Assembly: GCF_009720525.1 (NCBI RefSeq)
Contig: NZ_CP043930.1
Location: 1,364,001 to 1,428,000, forward strand
Origin: Gimesia benthica
GTDB taxonomy: Bacteria; Planctomycetota; Planctomycetia; Planctomycetales; Planctomycetaceae
Direction of reading: 5' to 3'
DNA: 64,000 nt
Shown: positions 53,811 through 63,079 of the stretch, one piece after another
Numbering within the stretch: position 1 is the first letter of the stretch
Layout of the letters: each line of letters begins with the position of its first letter
Position numbers and translations under genes: made by a program
Notes under the pieces: model-generated
Database searches by the model: none
What the model was told of the DNA's origin: nothing
What the model saw: only the letters and a program-made list of their open reading frames with translations

Positions 53811-54746
53811 ATGAAAGCGTTCTTAATTCTGACCCTCGGGGCGACGTTAATGCTGAGCAACATAGCCTACGCTCAGAAACCTGCCGGAAAATCATTTGAG
53901 GCAGGAAAACCACTGGGGGCCGTCAATGAAGCCGGGGAGTTCGTTCCCCTCTCCAGCAACGTCAAGGTGTATGGCAGTTTTCGTTTTGCGGAGAGCTGCG
54001 TTTACGACTCGACCCGCAATCTAATCGTCGTGATGAATGCCGGGGTTTCCCAGGACCAGGCGAAAAATGATGGTTATGTTTCGCTGTTGAACCCCGACGG
54101 GTCCGTGCATACCACGAAATGGATTGGGGCAACGCGCAACGGCCTGACGCTCAATCATCCTCTGGGGAGTGCGATTCACAACGGAACCCTGTATACCGCG
54201 GATATCGATGTGGTCCGCACGTTCGATCTCGCGACCGGCAAACCAGGGAAAGCTTTTCCTGTCGAAGGTTCCACGTTCCTGAACGGCATTGCCGTTAATA
54301 AAGCAGGGACGATCTTTGTTTCCAATTCGAAGCCGGAAAACCGCGTTTATAAAATCACCGCGGACGGCGACGTTTCAATCTTCGTAGACGGTGATCCACT
54401 CAAGATTCCGAACGGGGTCGCCATCGATCAAGACGGAAACGTGGTCGTGGTCAATGTGGGCAACAACGACGTCATGACCTTTAATCCGGATAATGGCAAA
54501 TTGCTCCGCACCGAGCACGCCGCGGAAGGGGGCAACGATGGCCTGGTGATCCTGCCCGACGGAACCAAGTACGTCAGCAGTGTCCGATTCGGCAGCGTAT
54601 CAAAAATCAGCCCCGGTAAACCGGCCCAGGTCATTGCTTCGGGCATTCCGAGTGCCGCCTCAATGGGCTACGATTCCAGACAGAATCAGTTGATCATCCC
54701 CATGAACAACAACAATGCCGTCGCCTTCCTCAAGCTGGAAGACTGA
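53811..54746 (+). CDS. Secreted SMP-30/gluconolactonase-like beta-propeller protein
   Basis: This 311-residue protein has a good GGAG ribosome site and a signal peptide (LILTLGATLMLSNIAYAQ). It carries repeated NHL/SMP-30-type blades: LNGIAVNKAGTIFVSNSK, IPNGVAIDQDGNVVVVNVGN and DGLVILPDGTKYVSSVRFG. Such propellers bind metal ions and may hydrolyse lactones, but the family also contains non-enzymatic secreted proteins. It converges with the ceramidase-like gene over a nested hairpin terminator. Confidence 0.82.
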   Translation: MKAFLILTLGATLMLSNIAYAQKPAGKSFEAGKPLGAVNEAGEFVPLSSNVKVYGSFRFAESCVYDSTRNLIVVMNAGVSQDQAKNDGYVSLLNPDGSVHTTKWIGATRNGLTLNHPLGSAIHNGTLYTADIDVVRTFDLATGKPGKAFPVEGSTFLNGIAVNKAGTIFVSNSKPENRVYKITADGDVSIFVDGDPLKIPNGVAIDQDGNVVVVNVGNNDVMTFNPDNGKLLRTEHAAEGGNDGLVILPDGTKYVSSVRFGSVSKISPGKPAQVIASGIPSAASMGYDSRQNQLIIPMNNNNAVAFLKLED

Positions 54747-54764
54747 GCTTCCGGAAGCGGGAAC

Positions 54765-54828
54765 AATCTTTCTGTTCATCAATAAAACGAGGGCAGGCGC
54801 CTGACAGCCCTGCCCTCGCAGAAAGATT
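54765..54828. terminator. Nested double hairpin between convergent genes
   Basis: Inner arms CGAGGGCAG (54788-54796) and CTGCCCTCG (54810-54818) form a perfect 9-bp stem; outer arms AATCTTTCTG (54765-54774) and CAGAAAGATT (54819-54828) form a perfect 10-bp stem. On the minus strand the inner stem is followed by TTTTATT, so it terminates the ceramidase-like gene (42 bp beyond its stop). It may also stop transcription from the SMP-30-like gene. Confidence 0.75.
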
Positions 54829-54870
54829 TCGGTTGCGTGTCGAGACAATGCTCAACCAGCCGGTTGATGT

Positions 54871-56244
54871 TTATTTCTGTTTCAGCCGGGCTTTCTCGGT
54901 CGCTTCGCGTTTCTGCACATCCTTGGGATGTTTGGAAAACGACTCGAAGACGTCGCCGATCACCCGATCTGCCAGCAGGCTGAGTTCGGTAAGGATGATG
55001 GCTTCAGCTTCGGCGGTCAGCCTGGAACGGTTGGGTTCGTAGCCGCCCACCTGGTAGGCGTCTTCGGTCGCGATGTAGCCGATGTAGCCGTTAGCGTAAC
55101 CGACGATAATCGGAATCGCGCGATCGGCGATATCGCGTTCCAGTTTCAACCCGTATTCCACCATCGGTTCACCCGGCATCGTCAGCAGAAGGTAGGGGCC
55201 GATTTTCAGAGCCTGCAGTTCGGCGTCAATGCGTCCTTCTTTACCGGGCAGCGAAACGACCGTGTTGGCGACGCGAATCTGGTAAAATTTGGGACGCTTC
55301 ACCAGTTCTTCCCGGATCATACTGCGCGACAGCGTGCGGACCACGGCACTCCCCAGGTCCCGGCCGGCCCACTGGATGTCGGCTTCATCGGCACAGCGAT
55401 AAGGATACCCGGGCAGATTAGGACGAATGTCGCCCGCACACCCCTGCAGGAACAGCGAACTCGTCTGATTTCCGTAACACATTTCGACAAAGGTCTGGGC
55501 CTCTCCCGGAAAGTCAGCGCTCATCTTAGGAAAGCCGGTCGGGTACGGCATCGATCCTTTGTCGCCCCAGGTGAAGAAACAGGGATGGCAGACCGCGTGC
55601 ATCAGCACGGCTTTGGGAGTCAGTGATTTTCCATCATCAAAGCGGAGCACCTTCACCCGTGGATCATTGGGGCCGTCTTCGTTCAGGCGGACCACGGCGC
55701 GGCCGTTGATCACCTTACGACGATTGATGCCAAAGCTGATTTCATCAACTCCATATCCGACGGTTACCGGGGTCATGTCAGACGCCGCCTGCTTCGCGGC
55801 AGCAGTGAGTTTTTTAATCAGTGTTTTGCCCCACTCCGAGTCGGAGGTGAAGCCGGGGCCGGAGTGATTGTGAGACGCGGTCACCATAATGTTGGCTGCG
55901 GGGATGCCGGTCGCTTTTTCGATCTCCTGCCGGGAGAGTTTGACGATCTCTTCATAGGCACCGATGAGGTCCAGCGTGATGATGGCGACCTTGGTCTGTC
56001 CATCATCCAGAATCAGTACCCCGGCCCGCAGAGGATCGCGGACGCCGGTGACTTTGCGACGATGTCCCACCACTTCCAGATCTTTGACTTCAGCGGGGGT
56101 GATATCAACCTTGGCGACCCCCGCTTTGAGATTCGATTCGACAGGAAAGGCTCCGCCTGCGGCACTGGAACGGTCTACGAAACCGGGAGCAAACAGGAGG
56201 AGGACACACAGACTTCGGAACAACAGATGCATGGTCGGCTTCAT
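54871..56244 (-). CDS. Neutral/alkaline ceramidase-like protein
   Basis: ATG 56244 (MKPTMHLLF) is chosen because the signal peptide (SLCVLLLFAPGFVDRSSAAG) directly follows; ATG 56232 is equally plausible. Of 457 residues, the main region matches the neutral ceramidase N-terminal domain: AGVAKVDITPAEVKDLE near residue 45, LRAGVLILDDGQTKVAIITL and the metal-binding SHNHSGPG near residue 125, with later HAVCHPC and FLQGCAGDIRPNLPG. Planctomycetes carry many paralogues whose substrates are unknown; sphingolipids are rare in bacteria, so ceramide hydrolysis cannot be assumed. It lacks the full-length family's C-terminal Ig-like domain. Confidence 0.82.
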   Translation of the reverse strand: MKPTMHLLFRSLCVLLLFAPGFVDRSSAAGGAFPVESNLKAGVAKVDITPAEVKDLEVVGHRRKVTGVRDPLRAGVLILDDGQTKVAIITLDLIGAYEEIVKLSRQEIEKATGIPAANIMVTASHNHSGPGFTSDSEWGKTLIKKLTAAAKQAASDMTPVTVGYGVDEISFGINRRKVINGRAVVRLNEDGPNDPRVKVLRFDDGKSLTPKAVLMHAVCHPCFFTWGDKGSMPYPTGFPKMSADFPGEAQTFVEMCYGNQTSSLFLQGCAGDIRPNLPGYPYRCADEADIQWAGRDLGSAVVRTLSRSMIREELVKRPKFYQIRVANTVVSLPGKEGRIDAELQALKIGPYLLLTMPGEPMVEYGLKLERDIADRAIPIIVGYANGYIGYIATEDAYQVGGYEPNRSRLTAEAEAIILTELSLLADRVIGDVFESFSKHPKDVQKREATEKARLKQK

Positions 56245-56543
56245 TTCGTTGATAGAGTTTTGTGGATTCAACCATGCCCCAACGATGGAAGACAGTCGAA
56301 TCGAAGGCGGGATATTTCCAGACTCCCGACTGACGGTGAGACAGACGGGATGGGGAGGAACTCTCAAAGTTAAGCGCGTGTCTCCAGTTTAGACAGGCCT
56401 GCGGGCAGGATCAAGCATATTCAGTACCAGCCCACTGGTTAGGTTCTGAATCATTCCTGTAGAATTCATGAACTTTTTTCCTGGTGCGTTGTCGAAATCA
56501 AACAGGGTATACCGATCAAAATACAGAACAACAGGAACATCAG

Positions 56544-56888
56544 ATGAACAAGAATGAAATCAGTATTGAAGCCTTCGAACAGGTTGAAATTCGTGTGGGG
56601 CGGATTGTACAGATCGAGCCGTTTCCGGAAGGCCGTTATTCCAGCCATGTGCTGCAGATCGATTTCGGGGATGAGTTGGGTACGCGCAAATCACTGGCCC
56701 GGCTCATCCCGAACTACGCCGACGCAGACCTGATGGGGCGACAGGTCCTGTGTGTGGTGAATCTGCCGCCGCGTCAGATTGGTAAACATCGATCTGAAGT
56801 GCTCACGCTGGGAGTTCCCGACGCAGAGGGGAATGTCGTGTTACTGCGACCAGACCGCGACGTCCCCCCTGGTGGAAAGTTGTATTGA
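56544..56888 (+). CDS. csaA: CsaA-like tRNA-binding-domain protein
   Basis: ATG 56544 has AGGAA upstream; a longer frame start at 56484 is rejected. The 114-residue product is a single OB-fold tRNA-binding domain (EQVEIRVGRIVQIEPFPEGR, KSLARLIPNY, GRQVLCVVNLPPRQIGKHRS, GVPDAEGNVVLLRPD). CsaA is described in Bacillus as a secretion-related chaperone; the same fold serves in Met-tRNA synthetase and Arc1p. The gene symbol is by homology of the fold only. It is convergent with the beta-helix gene, ends 9 bp apart. Confidence 0.82.
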   Translation: MNKNEISIEAFEQVEIRVGRIVQIEPFPEGRYSSHVLQIDFGDELGTRKSLARLIPNYADADLMGRQVLCVVNLPPRQIGKHRSEVLTLGVPDAEGNVVLLRPDRDVPPGGKLY

Positions 56889-56897
56889 ATTCCAGTC

Positions 56898-58934
56898 TTA
56901 TTTCGTTTTCGGACTGGCGGGTACCAGCATTTCCCCCGGAGTGAGAGCGAGTACGGCTGGAATGCCGACGAGTTGCACGTAATGGTCTTCAAAGCCCCCC
57001 TGGGTGGGACGTTCCAGAACCAGGCGCCAGAGCGCTCCCGGAGTGTTCTGCGGTTGTGTGCGGGTAAACAACGTCGGTTGGGCCACATTCTGTTCGGACC
57101 AGACCTGCTTGCCGGACGGGTCGAACAGTTTCGCACTCACGCGTTCCCCGGCCCCTTCACCGAAGACACCCACGGCCCATTTCTCTACACCTGCCGGAAC
57201 ATAGAAATAATAGGCGCCGGTCGATGCCATCAGACGAACTGGTGCTCCATCCGAGACCAGGCAGAGCGGATGGGAAGACGCATCCACCCGCATATAATTG
57301 GGCCCCGGATCACAGTTGAGTTGATAGACGCCGGCTTCGGGTGCCTTGAATTCACAAGTGGCACTCTCCTGGAAGGGGACAGACGCGACGGGAATGGTCT
57401 TTCCTGAGGGAGCAACAACCGTGACAGGCATCTTGTCTCCGGTGTAGCGACCGAGCTTCTGATAGGACAACTGCACCGCAACCTGGTCCCCCTGTTTCGC
57501 ATAGAGCAGATAACGCGCGCGTTGACGCTGACGGACGGAACGACGTTTGCCTGGCTTGAACGGTTCACTGACAGCGAAGGGTTGCAGCTGTGAAACCTCG
57601 GTTTCGTACGGAGTGATATCGCCCGCGGGGCTGGCAGGCATCCATTTTGCAAGCAGAGCCGGGCTGAGGGTGATGTCTTTCATCTGTTTTCCCTGCTCCA
57701 CACGGAGGGTCCCTGTGATCTTCGCAGCTGCAGACAGATAAGAGGCATCGTGAAATGTCATGACCGGACGCGCGACCGGCGATTTCACAACGCATTGCTG
57801 GAAGATGACACCGCCAATTTTACCAACGGCTCCCGGTCGGGCCGCAAATCGGATCGAGGGGATCTTTAGATCCTCATTGTCTGGGCCGTTGATCGTGCAC
57901 TCTTGAAACAGAACCGGACAGGTATCGGCGGGTTTATCCTGAATGTTGACGGGGGTCTGCTCGGTACTGGCGAACGTGCAGTTCACAAACTCGATCGAAC
58001 CGGAGACGCTGCCAGGCGATTTGTTGCCGGTCGTCAGCGACAGGCCGCGTTTGGTGCCCGTGCTTTTACAGTTTTCCAGGCGGATCGAAATCGGTTGCGA
58101 TTCCCGGTTCAGATTGGGCAGATAAAACAGGAACCCGCCCCCCTGATTGTTTTCGGCCCTACAGTTCCGCAGTACACAGTTGATGAGACATTCGCTGGGA
58201 TGATTGGGCTCGAAATCGATCCCCGCCATAGGAGGCGTTCCTGCGGTTTCTTTGAAAACGGAATCTTCAATGAGCAGATTTTCGGCACTGATCACGCTGA
58301 CGCCCTGTCGATAGTTTCGATCGAAGACGACGTTTCGAATCGTGATATTCTGATTGGTCACGCCCCGCTTCGCGACGCCCAGGTAAATGCCGTCGCCGCC
58401 GGTCTCTTTAATTGTGAGCCCGGTAATTTGAACGTCAGAGCAGCTCCGCAGGCTGATCCCGTTCCGCCACTCTGCCTTTTCATAGGGCGCTGAATCGTAG
58501 TCTGCGCGGCGCATCTGCAGCGTCGCTCCCGGACCGGTGAGACGAATGTTTTGTTTGAGGGAAGCGTTCAGCAACGAGGCGGTCCGGGGTTTGAACTCCC
58601 CTTTTTTCGCGAGGAGCACAGCACCTTCCTGAAACACAATCTCCTGGTTGCTGGCCAGGTGCAGCGGTTTGACGATCCAGGGAGACGACATCTTTTCTAC
58701 GATGACTTTTTCCGCACCGGAATTAATCGCCGCCTGTAGAGCCGCCGTAGCATCTTCCCGATCAAAGCCCCACCAGGCAGCATACGCGATATCCGTCTTC
58801 CCTGCCTTGAGATCATCAATCGCTGCCTGGTTGACAGAAGTAGTCGGTTCCGCTTTGACGACGGAGATTAATGTGAGACAGACCAGAAGCAAGAGCGCAG
58901 GAACGCGAAGCAGAGACATCAGCAGGACTTTCAT
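56898..58934 (-). CDS. Secreted right-handed parallel beta-helix protein
   Basis: ATG 58934 opens a 678-residue protein with a signal peptide (VPALLLLVCLTLISVVKAEP). Residues about 40-420 are a parallel beta-helix with stacked asparagines and glycines (RLTGPGATLQMRRAD, VQITGLTIKETGGDGIYLGV, LLIEDSVFKETAGTPPMAGI, CVLRNCRAENNQGGGFLFYL), the fold of pectate lyases and glycosidase families. The C-terminal 200 residues look like beta-sandwich domains. It probably binds or cuts a polysaccharide outside the cell. Its promoter side overlaps the sodC terminator at 58977-59007. Specific substrate not readable. Confidence 0.85.
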   Translation of the reverse strand: MKVLLMSLLRVPALLLLVCLTLISVVKAEPTTSVNQAAIDDLKAGKTDIAYAAWWGFDREDATAALQAAINSGAEKVIVEKMSSPWIVKPLHLASNQEIVFQEGAVLLAKKGEFKPRTASLLNASLKQNIRLTGPGATLQMRRADYDSAPYEKAEWRNGISLRSCSDVQITGLTIKETGGDGIYLGVAKRGVTNQNITIRNVVFDRNYRQGVSVISAENLLIEDSVFKETAGTPPMAGIDFEPNHPSECLINCVLRNCRAENNQGGGFLFYLPNLNRESQPISIRLENCKSTGTKRGLSLTTGNKSPGSVSGSIEFVNCTFASTEQTPVNIQDKPADTCPVLFQECTINGPDNEDLKIPSIRFAARPGAVGKIGGVIFQQCVVKSPVARPVMTFHDASYLSAAAKITGTLRVEQGKQMKDITLSPALLAKWMPASPAGDITPYETEVSQLQPFAVSEPFKPGKRRSVRQRQRARYLLYAKQGDQVAVQLSYQKLGRYTGDKMPVTVVAPSGKTIPVASVPFQESATCEFKAPEAGVYQLNCDPGPNYMRVDASSHPLCLVSDGAPVRLMASTGAYYFYVPAGVEKWAVGVFGEGAGERVSAKLFDPSGKQVWSEQNVAQPTLFTRTQPQNTPGALWRLVLERPTQGGFEDHYVQLVGIPAVLALTPGEMLVPASPKTK

Positions 58935-58976
58935 TCGCAGCAGGCGTGAGTGGAATTGAACACCGTTCAAAAAAAC

Positions 58977-59007
58977 AGTTGGGGGAACACATTGTATTCC
59001 CCCAACT
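58977..59007 (-). terminator. Rho-independent terminator of sodC
   Basis: AGTTGGGGGAA (58977-58987) and TTCCCCCAACT (58997-59007) form a perfect 11-bp stem with a 9-base loop; on the minus strand the hairpin is followed by CTGTTTTTTTG. It lies 56 bp beyond the sodC stop and just upstream of the beta-helix gene. Confidence 0.88.
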
Positions 59008-59062
59008 TAGAATTCCGTGTCGGCCGGTGCAAGTCATCCCGCCTTGCGGGAATCAGATTCTG

Positions 59063-59596
59063 TTACTTACTGATCCCAATTACTGCCAGACCCGCACGGG
59101 CACCCGCATCACCGGATGGCTGGCTGGTCAGATCGTCAGTGCCGGCATGAACCACAAAAGCACGTCCGATTACATCTGACAATTCAAAATCATCCGACTG
59201 CTTATCAATCATGGCGACGCCATTCTCGTCTGCGACAATATTTCCCAGATCACCAGCATGGTGCTGAGCCTTATGCGGGCCTCCATGCTCGTGTCCCTCT
59301 GGTGCGTAATGCCCACCGGCAGAACTGCCATCGTCGGCACTCAGATCACCATACTGGTGAATATGGAATCCATGCTTTCCAGGGGTCAGGCCTGTCACCT
59401 TCCCTGTAATTGAGACTTTGCCGTCTTTCTGCTTGAGATGGATCACACCCGCTGTTTTAAACTTCTGCGTAGGCTGAACCACCGCGACAGCGCGGGTTAA
59501 CTTGTGTTCCTTGTGGTCGTGATCATCGTTCACGGCCAGTAACGAGGTCCCCATAAGGAGCACTGCGGAGACGGCATAGAGGAGAAAAGATTTCAT
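59063..59596 (-). CDS. sodC: Exported Cu/Zn superoxide dismutase without the conserved disulfide
   Basis: 177 residues with a signal peptide (LLYAVSAVLLMGTSLLAV). Metal ligands are all present: HIH at 78-80, H96 (GGHYAPEG), a His-rich zinc loop with further His at 104-113 and D116, and H150 (VVHAGTDD); the active-site Arg is R167 (GARAG). It converts superoxide to peroxide in the periplasm. The cysteine expected after HxHxxGD is Leu (HIHQYGDLS), and the partner cysteine near GARA-C is Leu (GARAGLAV); the mature protein has no cysteine, so it lacks the family disulfide. A His-rich N-terminus (DDHDHKEHK) may bind metal. It is followed by a strong terminator at 58977 and is 72 bp downstream of the DUF892 gene. 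Confidence 0.95.
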   Translation of the reverse strand: MKSFLLYAVSAVLLMGTSLLAVNDDHDHKEHKLTRAVAVVQPTQKFKTAGVIHLKQKDGKVSITGKVTGLTPGKHGFHIHQYGDLSADDGSSAGGHYAPEGHEHGGPHKAQHHAGDLGNIVADENGVAMIDKQSDDFELSDVIGRAFVVHAGTDDLTSQPSGDAGARAGLAVIGISK

Positions 59597-59668
59597 GAAT
59601 CGATTCCTTCATGTAAGATTGAGAGTGATAAAATAAGTAGCACTACCACTGATTTTGTGAGAGGCCGC

Positions 59669-60181
59669 TTAAGCCTGGGCGGCAGCTGCATTGGTAATTT
59701 CGGTCGCGATCTGCGTCAGTTTCTTGTCGGCATTCCCCTCTTCATCCAATGTCTCCTGGAGAATGTCGGCCAGATCCTGCTTACCGATCTGCTCGGCAAA
59801 ATTACGGGCTGAGCCGTACCCTGCCATCTCGTAGTGTTCGACGCGTTGTGCAGCAGCAATGAGTCCAGCATCTTTGACCAGCGGATCACCGTCTGCTTTC
59901 AGGATCTCATCCCCTTCGCGGATGAGCCCCTTCATCGCTTCGCAGGCCTTGCGTTTGGGTTCGCATTCCAATTCTTTGAAGACCTTTTCCAGGCGATTGA
60001 CGTGTTGACGGGTCTCCTCCAGATGGGAATCGAAGGCGGTCTTCAACTCTTTCGATGAAGCGGCCTCGGCCATTTTGGGAATCGCGTCAATGAGCCGGTT
60101 CTCGGCATCATATAAGTCCTGGATCTGATCCACGAACAGGTCCTGCAGTGTGGATAATTTTCGACCATTTGAAGATCCCAT
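59669..60181 (-). CDS. DUF892 (YciE/YciF-like) ferritin-like protein
   Basis: ATG 60181 is preceded by AGGAGG with a 6-base spacer. The 170-residue product is a four-helix bundle of the DUF892 family: LQDLFVDQIQDLYDAENRLI near residue 10, HLEETRQHVNRLEKVFKELE, CEAMKGLIREGDEIL, AAAQRVEHYEMAGYGSARNF, ADILQETLDEEGNADKKLTQ. Conserved Glu and His residues (E45, H46 region; E87-like; H/Y pairs) fit a di-iron ferritin-like site. Family members are stress-induced; placement directly before sodC suggests an oxidative-stress cluster (inference). Confidence 0.93.
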   Translation of the reverse strand: MGSSNGRKLSTLQDLFVDQIQDLYDAENRLIDAIPKMAEAASSKELKTAFDSHLEETRQHVNRLEKVFKELECEPKRKACEAMKGLIREGDEILKADGDPLVKDAGLIAAAQRVEHYEMAGYGSARNFAEQIGKQDLADILQETLDEEGNADKKLTQIATEITNAAAAQA

Positions 60182-60553
60182 TTCAGTCCTCCTGTCTCTA
60201 ACGTTTGAGATGAGATGTTGTGCCGGGAGACAGATGAAGTGATCGACTCCCGCTCAGCTTATTCAGGCCGCAACTTCTATTCCGATGGCGAAGAACCTGC
60301 AGCATTCTTTCAGCGATTCGGGGAGCGAGAGCCTGTTATTGACTGGCAAGGCTGTCTTTAGAAATTCTCTGCATGCGAGCGCGTGTTGTGCACTGAAAAT
60401 AATAGCAGACAGAATTCTTGACCTGATCGTTGGCTGTAACACCATTCTGGTTGCTGTGCGGCCAGTGGAAGTCGACGTATCAAGAGCGCGGCAGTCCGCA
60501 GGTCAGTGCGACATTCTGTCTGAGAGTGCAGACGCGTTGACAGAAAAAGAAAA
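60182..60553. other. Intergenic region upstream of the DUF892 gene
   Basis: It must hold the DUF892/sodC promoter at its 60182-60300 end. A plus-strand frame at 60285-60659 is rejected for lack of a ribosome site and family motif. Confidence 0.5.
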
Positions 60554-60581
60554 AGAGCGAACTGCATTTACAGTTCGCTCT
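60554..60581 (-). terminator. Rho-independent terminator of the TolC-like gene
   Basis: AGAGCGAACTG (60554-60564) and CAGTTCGCTCT (60571-60581) form a perfect 11-bp stem with a 6-base loop; the minus strand continues TTTTCTTTTTCTG. It lies 57 bp after the stop at 60638. Confidence 0.9.
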
Positions 60582-60637
60582 ATGCGTGTCGTAATTCAAT
60601 TTGACTACGTTCAGTCTTGGCTGGAAAGTCAGATCAC

Positions 60638-62215
60638 TTACTGCTGGCTGAAGGTCTGATCCCGCAGGCTGGAGTCGCCGCTGTCATCCCGTACGCTGTT
60701 GAGGCCACCGGTCAGCACAAAGCCGTCGATTTTAGACTGGGCTCCGGCCAGTTGTGCCTGGGCATCTACGTACTTCAGGTTCGTATCAAAGAAGGTTTTT
60801 CGGGCCAGCAGGATCTGTACGAAGCCGACCTCACCCGCCTGGTAAGCCTGATTCGCCAGGTCCAGGGACTCTTTGGCACTGGGCAGAATGTCGTTCGAAT
60901 ACAGATCGATGGCAGCGGTTGCGGTGTCATACTCTTTGGAGACGACGGCCAGACGTTCTTCGATCGAGTTTTTGATGCGCAGAGCTTCCATCTGGGCACG
61001 ACAGATTTCTGCATTCGCGGCGTCAATGTTCCCCAGGTTTTTGTTACTGATCGGCAGGGGAACGCCGATCTGCAGGTTGAGCATCCCCGAGTTGGTACCA
61101 TAGTCAACCCCGGCCCCCAGCTGTGCAGTCATGTTGGGAATCGGCTGAACTTCCTGTCGTTCGAGGGCTGCATAGGCGCGGGATATGCGGTCGTGGGCTG
61201 CCGCGTATTCCGGACTGGCCGTGACGATGTTCGACGCCAGGCCTTCCCAGTCGACGATTCCCGATTCAGACGGCAGTGTTCCTTCCAGACGGGAGTATTC
61301 CATTTCGGGGACGCCGGACAATGCTGCGATTTCTCTCCAGACGGCAGACAGTCTGGCCTGCGTCTGTCGCCTTGTCAGCTGAACCTCGTTCAAGAGAATC
61401 TTGGATTGCAGAATATCGACGCGGGTTCCCTCGCCGGCTTCCATCCGCTGCTGGGCGAAATCGACCCCTTTTTCTGCGACCTCAGAGAATTCGCGGATCA
61501 GGTCCAGCTGTCTCTGCAGGGCCAGTGCCTGGTAGAAGCGAATCTGGATATCGGTCCGGACGCGGAACCGCTGGGCTTCGAGTTCCTGGAGCTGAGCAGC
61601 CAGGGTGGCATTCAGCACCCGGTTATTCAATTCCAGTTTGTTCCCGGTCACGAATTCCCGTTCGACAAAAGCCAGATGCTGGTCCGTTCCACGGTCGGCC
61701 AGCTGTTGTGCCTGGTAGCCTACGGTCGGGTTGGGACGTGTTGTGACCTGCTCCCGGAATCCGGCTGCTTTCTGCGTCGTGGCTGCCAGTTCCTGAATGG
61801 CCGGGTTGTTTTCCAGGGCGATCGCTTCAAGTTGATCCAGGGTCATGCCCCCCGCGAGCACGGCCTGATCTCCCACTGCGGGTGCCTGGATGGGTTCCAA
61901 TGGTGTCGGATACAGATTACCTTCTGCGTCGATGAGCTTGATTGACTCCGACTTGTCAGAGCTCTCGTCGGTCGAATCAAGGCTGACGGTGGAAATGAAT
62001 TCCTCTTCCAGGGCGTCCAGCTCATCCGTTTCCCGGTCCTGTGCTTTGGCCTCTGCTTTTTCGAGGGCTGCTACGAGTGGCTTCTTCGGCTCAGCCTCTT
62101 TTTGCGTGAGGGAACGGTTCATGGAACAGCCTGTCACAAGCAGTGAACCTGTCAGAAAGGCGATTCCGAACGTCTTTACCTGAAATCTATAACCGTCATA
62201 TTTTAGTTTTTGCAT
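60638..62215 (-). CDS. TolC/CusC-type outer-membrane efflux channel lipoprotein
   Basis: ATG 62215 is chosen because the lipoprotein signal follows (FLTGSLLVTGC, lipobox LVTGC). The 525-residue product is a TolC-family channel: an acidic linker, then two repeated outer membrane efflux protein halves rich in long helices (LDQLEAIALENNPAIQELAA near residue 130, AAQLQELEAQRFRVRTDIQI, AAHDRISRAYAALERQEVQP, LQIGVPLPISNKNLGNIDAA, ASLDLANQAYQAGEVGFVQI-like). It ends with a strong terminator. It is divergent from the RND adaptor at 63215, so this locus probably encodes a CzcCBA/CusCBA-type heavy-metal efflux system; an RND pump is expected just past the window end. Confidence 0.93.
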   Translation of the reverse strand: MQKLKYDGYRFQVKTFGIAFLTGSLLVTGCSMNRSLTQKEAEPKKPLVAALEKAEAKAQDRETDELDALEEEFISTVSLDSTDESSDKSESIKLIDAEGNLYPTPLEPIQAPAVGDQAVLAGGMTLDQLEAIALENNPAIQELAATTQKAAGFREQVTTRPNPTVGYQAQQLADRGTDQHLAFVEREFVTGNKLELNNRVLNATLAAQLQELEAQRFRVRTDIQIRFYQALALQRQLDLIREFSEVAEKGVDFAQQRMEAGEGTRVDILQSKILLNEVQLTRRQTQARLSAVWREIAALSGVPEMEYSRLEGTLPSESGIVDWEGLASNIVTASPEYAAAHDRISRAYAALERQEVQPIPNMTAQLGAGVDYGTNSGMLNLQIGVPLPISNKNLGNIDAANAEICRAQMEALRIKNSIEERLAVVSKEYDTATAAIDLYSNDILPSAKESLDLANQAYQAGEVGFVQILLARKTFFDTNLKYVDAQAQLAGAQSKIDGFVLTGGLNSVRDDSGDSSLRDQTFSQQ

Positions 62216-62641
62216 GATCGACTTCGACACCCGTAAACGTTTCAGAATTGTTGGATCGACTGATTATCCGTAATTTGTCGATACACCAATTCTGTTCGGT
62301 TCTGCTGATCGAACGACCTGAATCAATCCAATGAATTCCGGATCAAAGCAACTACTATGGCTCTAGTAATCATCAGAACCCTTACAGCTTTACATTCCGG
62401 ACCCCCGGACGAGGCAACACTGAATTCTGTACACGAAAGCCCGGATGCTTCGGTCTCAAACACTTTTTTTACAGGAGCGGCAGGGAAAAGCAGATAAAAA
62501 ATCCGACTCAAGCATTGTATTTGCTGTGGACGAGAAGTATGAATTAGAGAGTGTGCAGTGTGAATCATCCTCTGATTCCTCTACTGCCTGTATTACAGTC
62601 CCGCCAGTCACCAACCAGCCAACCCCAAACGAGAGTCCGTC
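62216..62641. other. Divergent promoter region of the efflux locus
   Basis: 426 bp between the TolC-type and small-protein genes must contain both promoters. I saw no gene, no long palindrome and no CopY/MerR-type dyad that I could defend. Confidence 0.5.
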
Positions 62642-63079
62642 ATGTTCAATCTGAACATCACAATTCGTTGCCTGCTGCTACTGCTTGTAGCGTGGCCGGG
62701 ACCTCGTCCGGTAGTACACTCCCATGTGGATTATCTGAGTCAATGTGGTAACTCTGCTCTGCTGGCAATGCACTTGCGGATTTATCATGGCGAACAAAGC
62801 TCGCAACCGGGAGTGCCCACTTCCTCACATTGTCACTGGGGTTGCAGTGGGAGTGATTTTGATAAAACCGTCCCCGTCAAACTGACAGAAGGGATGACCG
62901 TCGCTGCAACCGAACTCGAAGATGTTCCCGGCGATCAGCTGACGACAGACTACCTGGGGTCGGAACTGTGTCTGACCACAGACGCCACACGTCCTGCTGC
63001 CCGCTCTCCCTGGCAGCCCGCTTCTCTCAAGCAGACCGACCTGGATCTGCAGCAGCTCTTCTGTACGTGGACCTGCTGA
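62642..63079 (+). CDS. Small secreted His/Cys-containing protein at the metal efflux locus
   Basis: 145 residues with a signal peptide (FNLNITIRCLLLLLVAWPGP). The mature part has scattered histidines and cysteines, notably SHCHWGCSG, HSHVDYLSQCG and the terminal FCTWTC. No family recognised. It lies 135 bp before the RND adaptor on the same strand; position and metal-ligand residues suggest a periplasmic metal-binding accessory or sensor (inference). Confidence 0.65.
   Translation: MFNLNITIRCLLLLLVAWPGPRPVVHSHVDYLSQCGNSALLAMHLRIYHGEQSSQPGVPTSSHCHWGCSGSDFDKTVPVKLTEGMTVAATELEDVPGDQLTTDYLGSELCLTTDATRPAARSPWQPASLKQTDLDLQQLFCTWTC

Noticed and set aside
60285-60659. Plus-strand frame of 124 residues before the TolC-like gene end
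   Set aside because: Runs through the terminator hairpin and into the TolC-like gene, without a ribosome site or motif.
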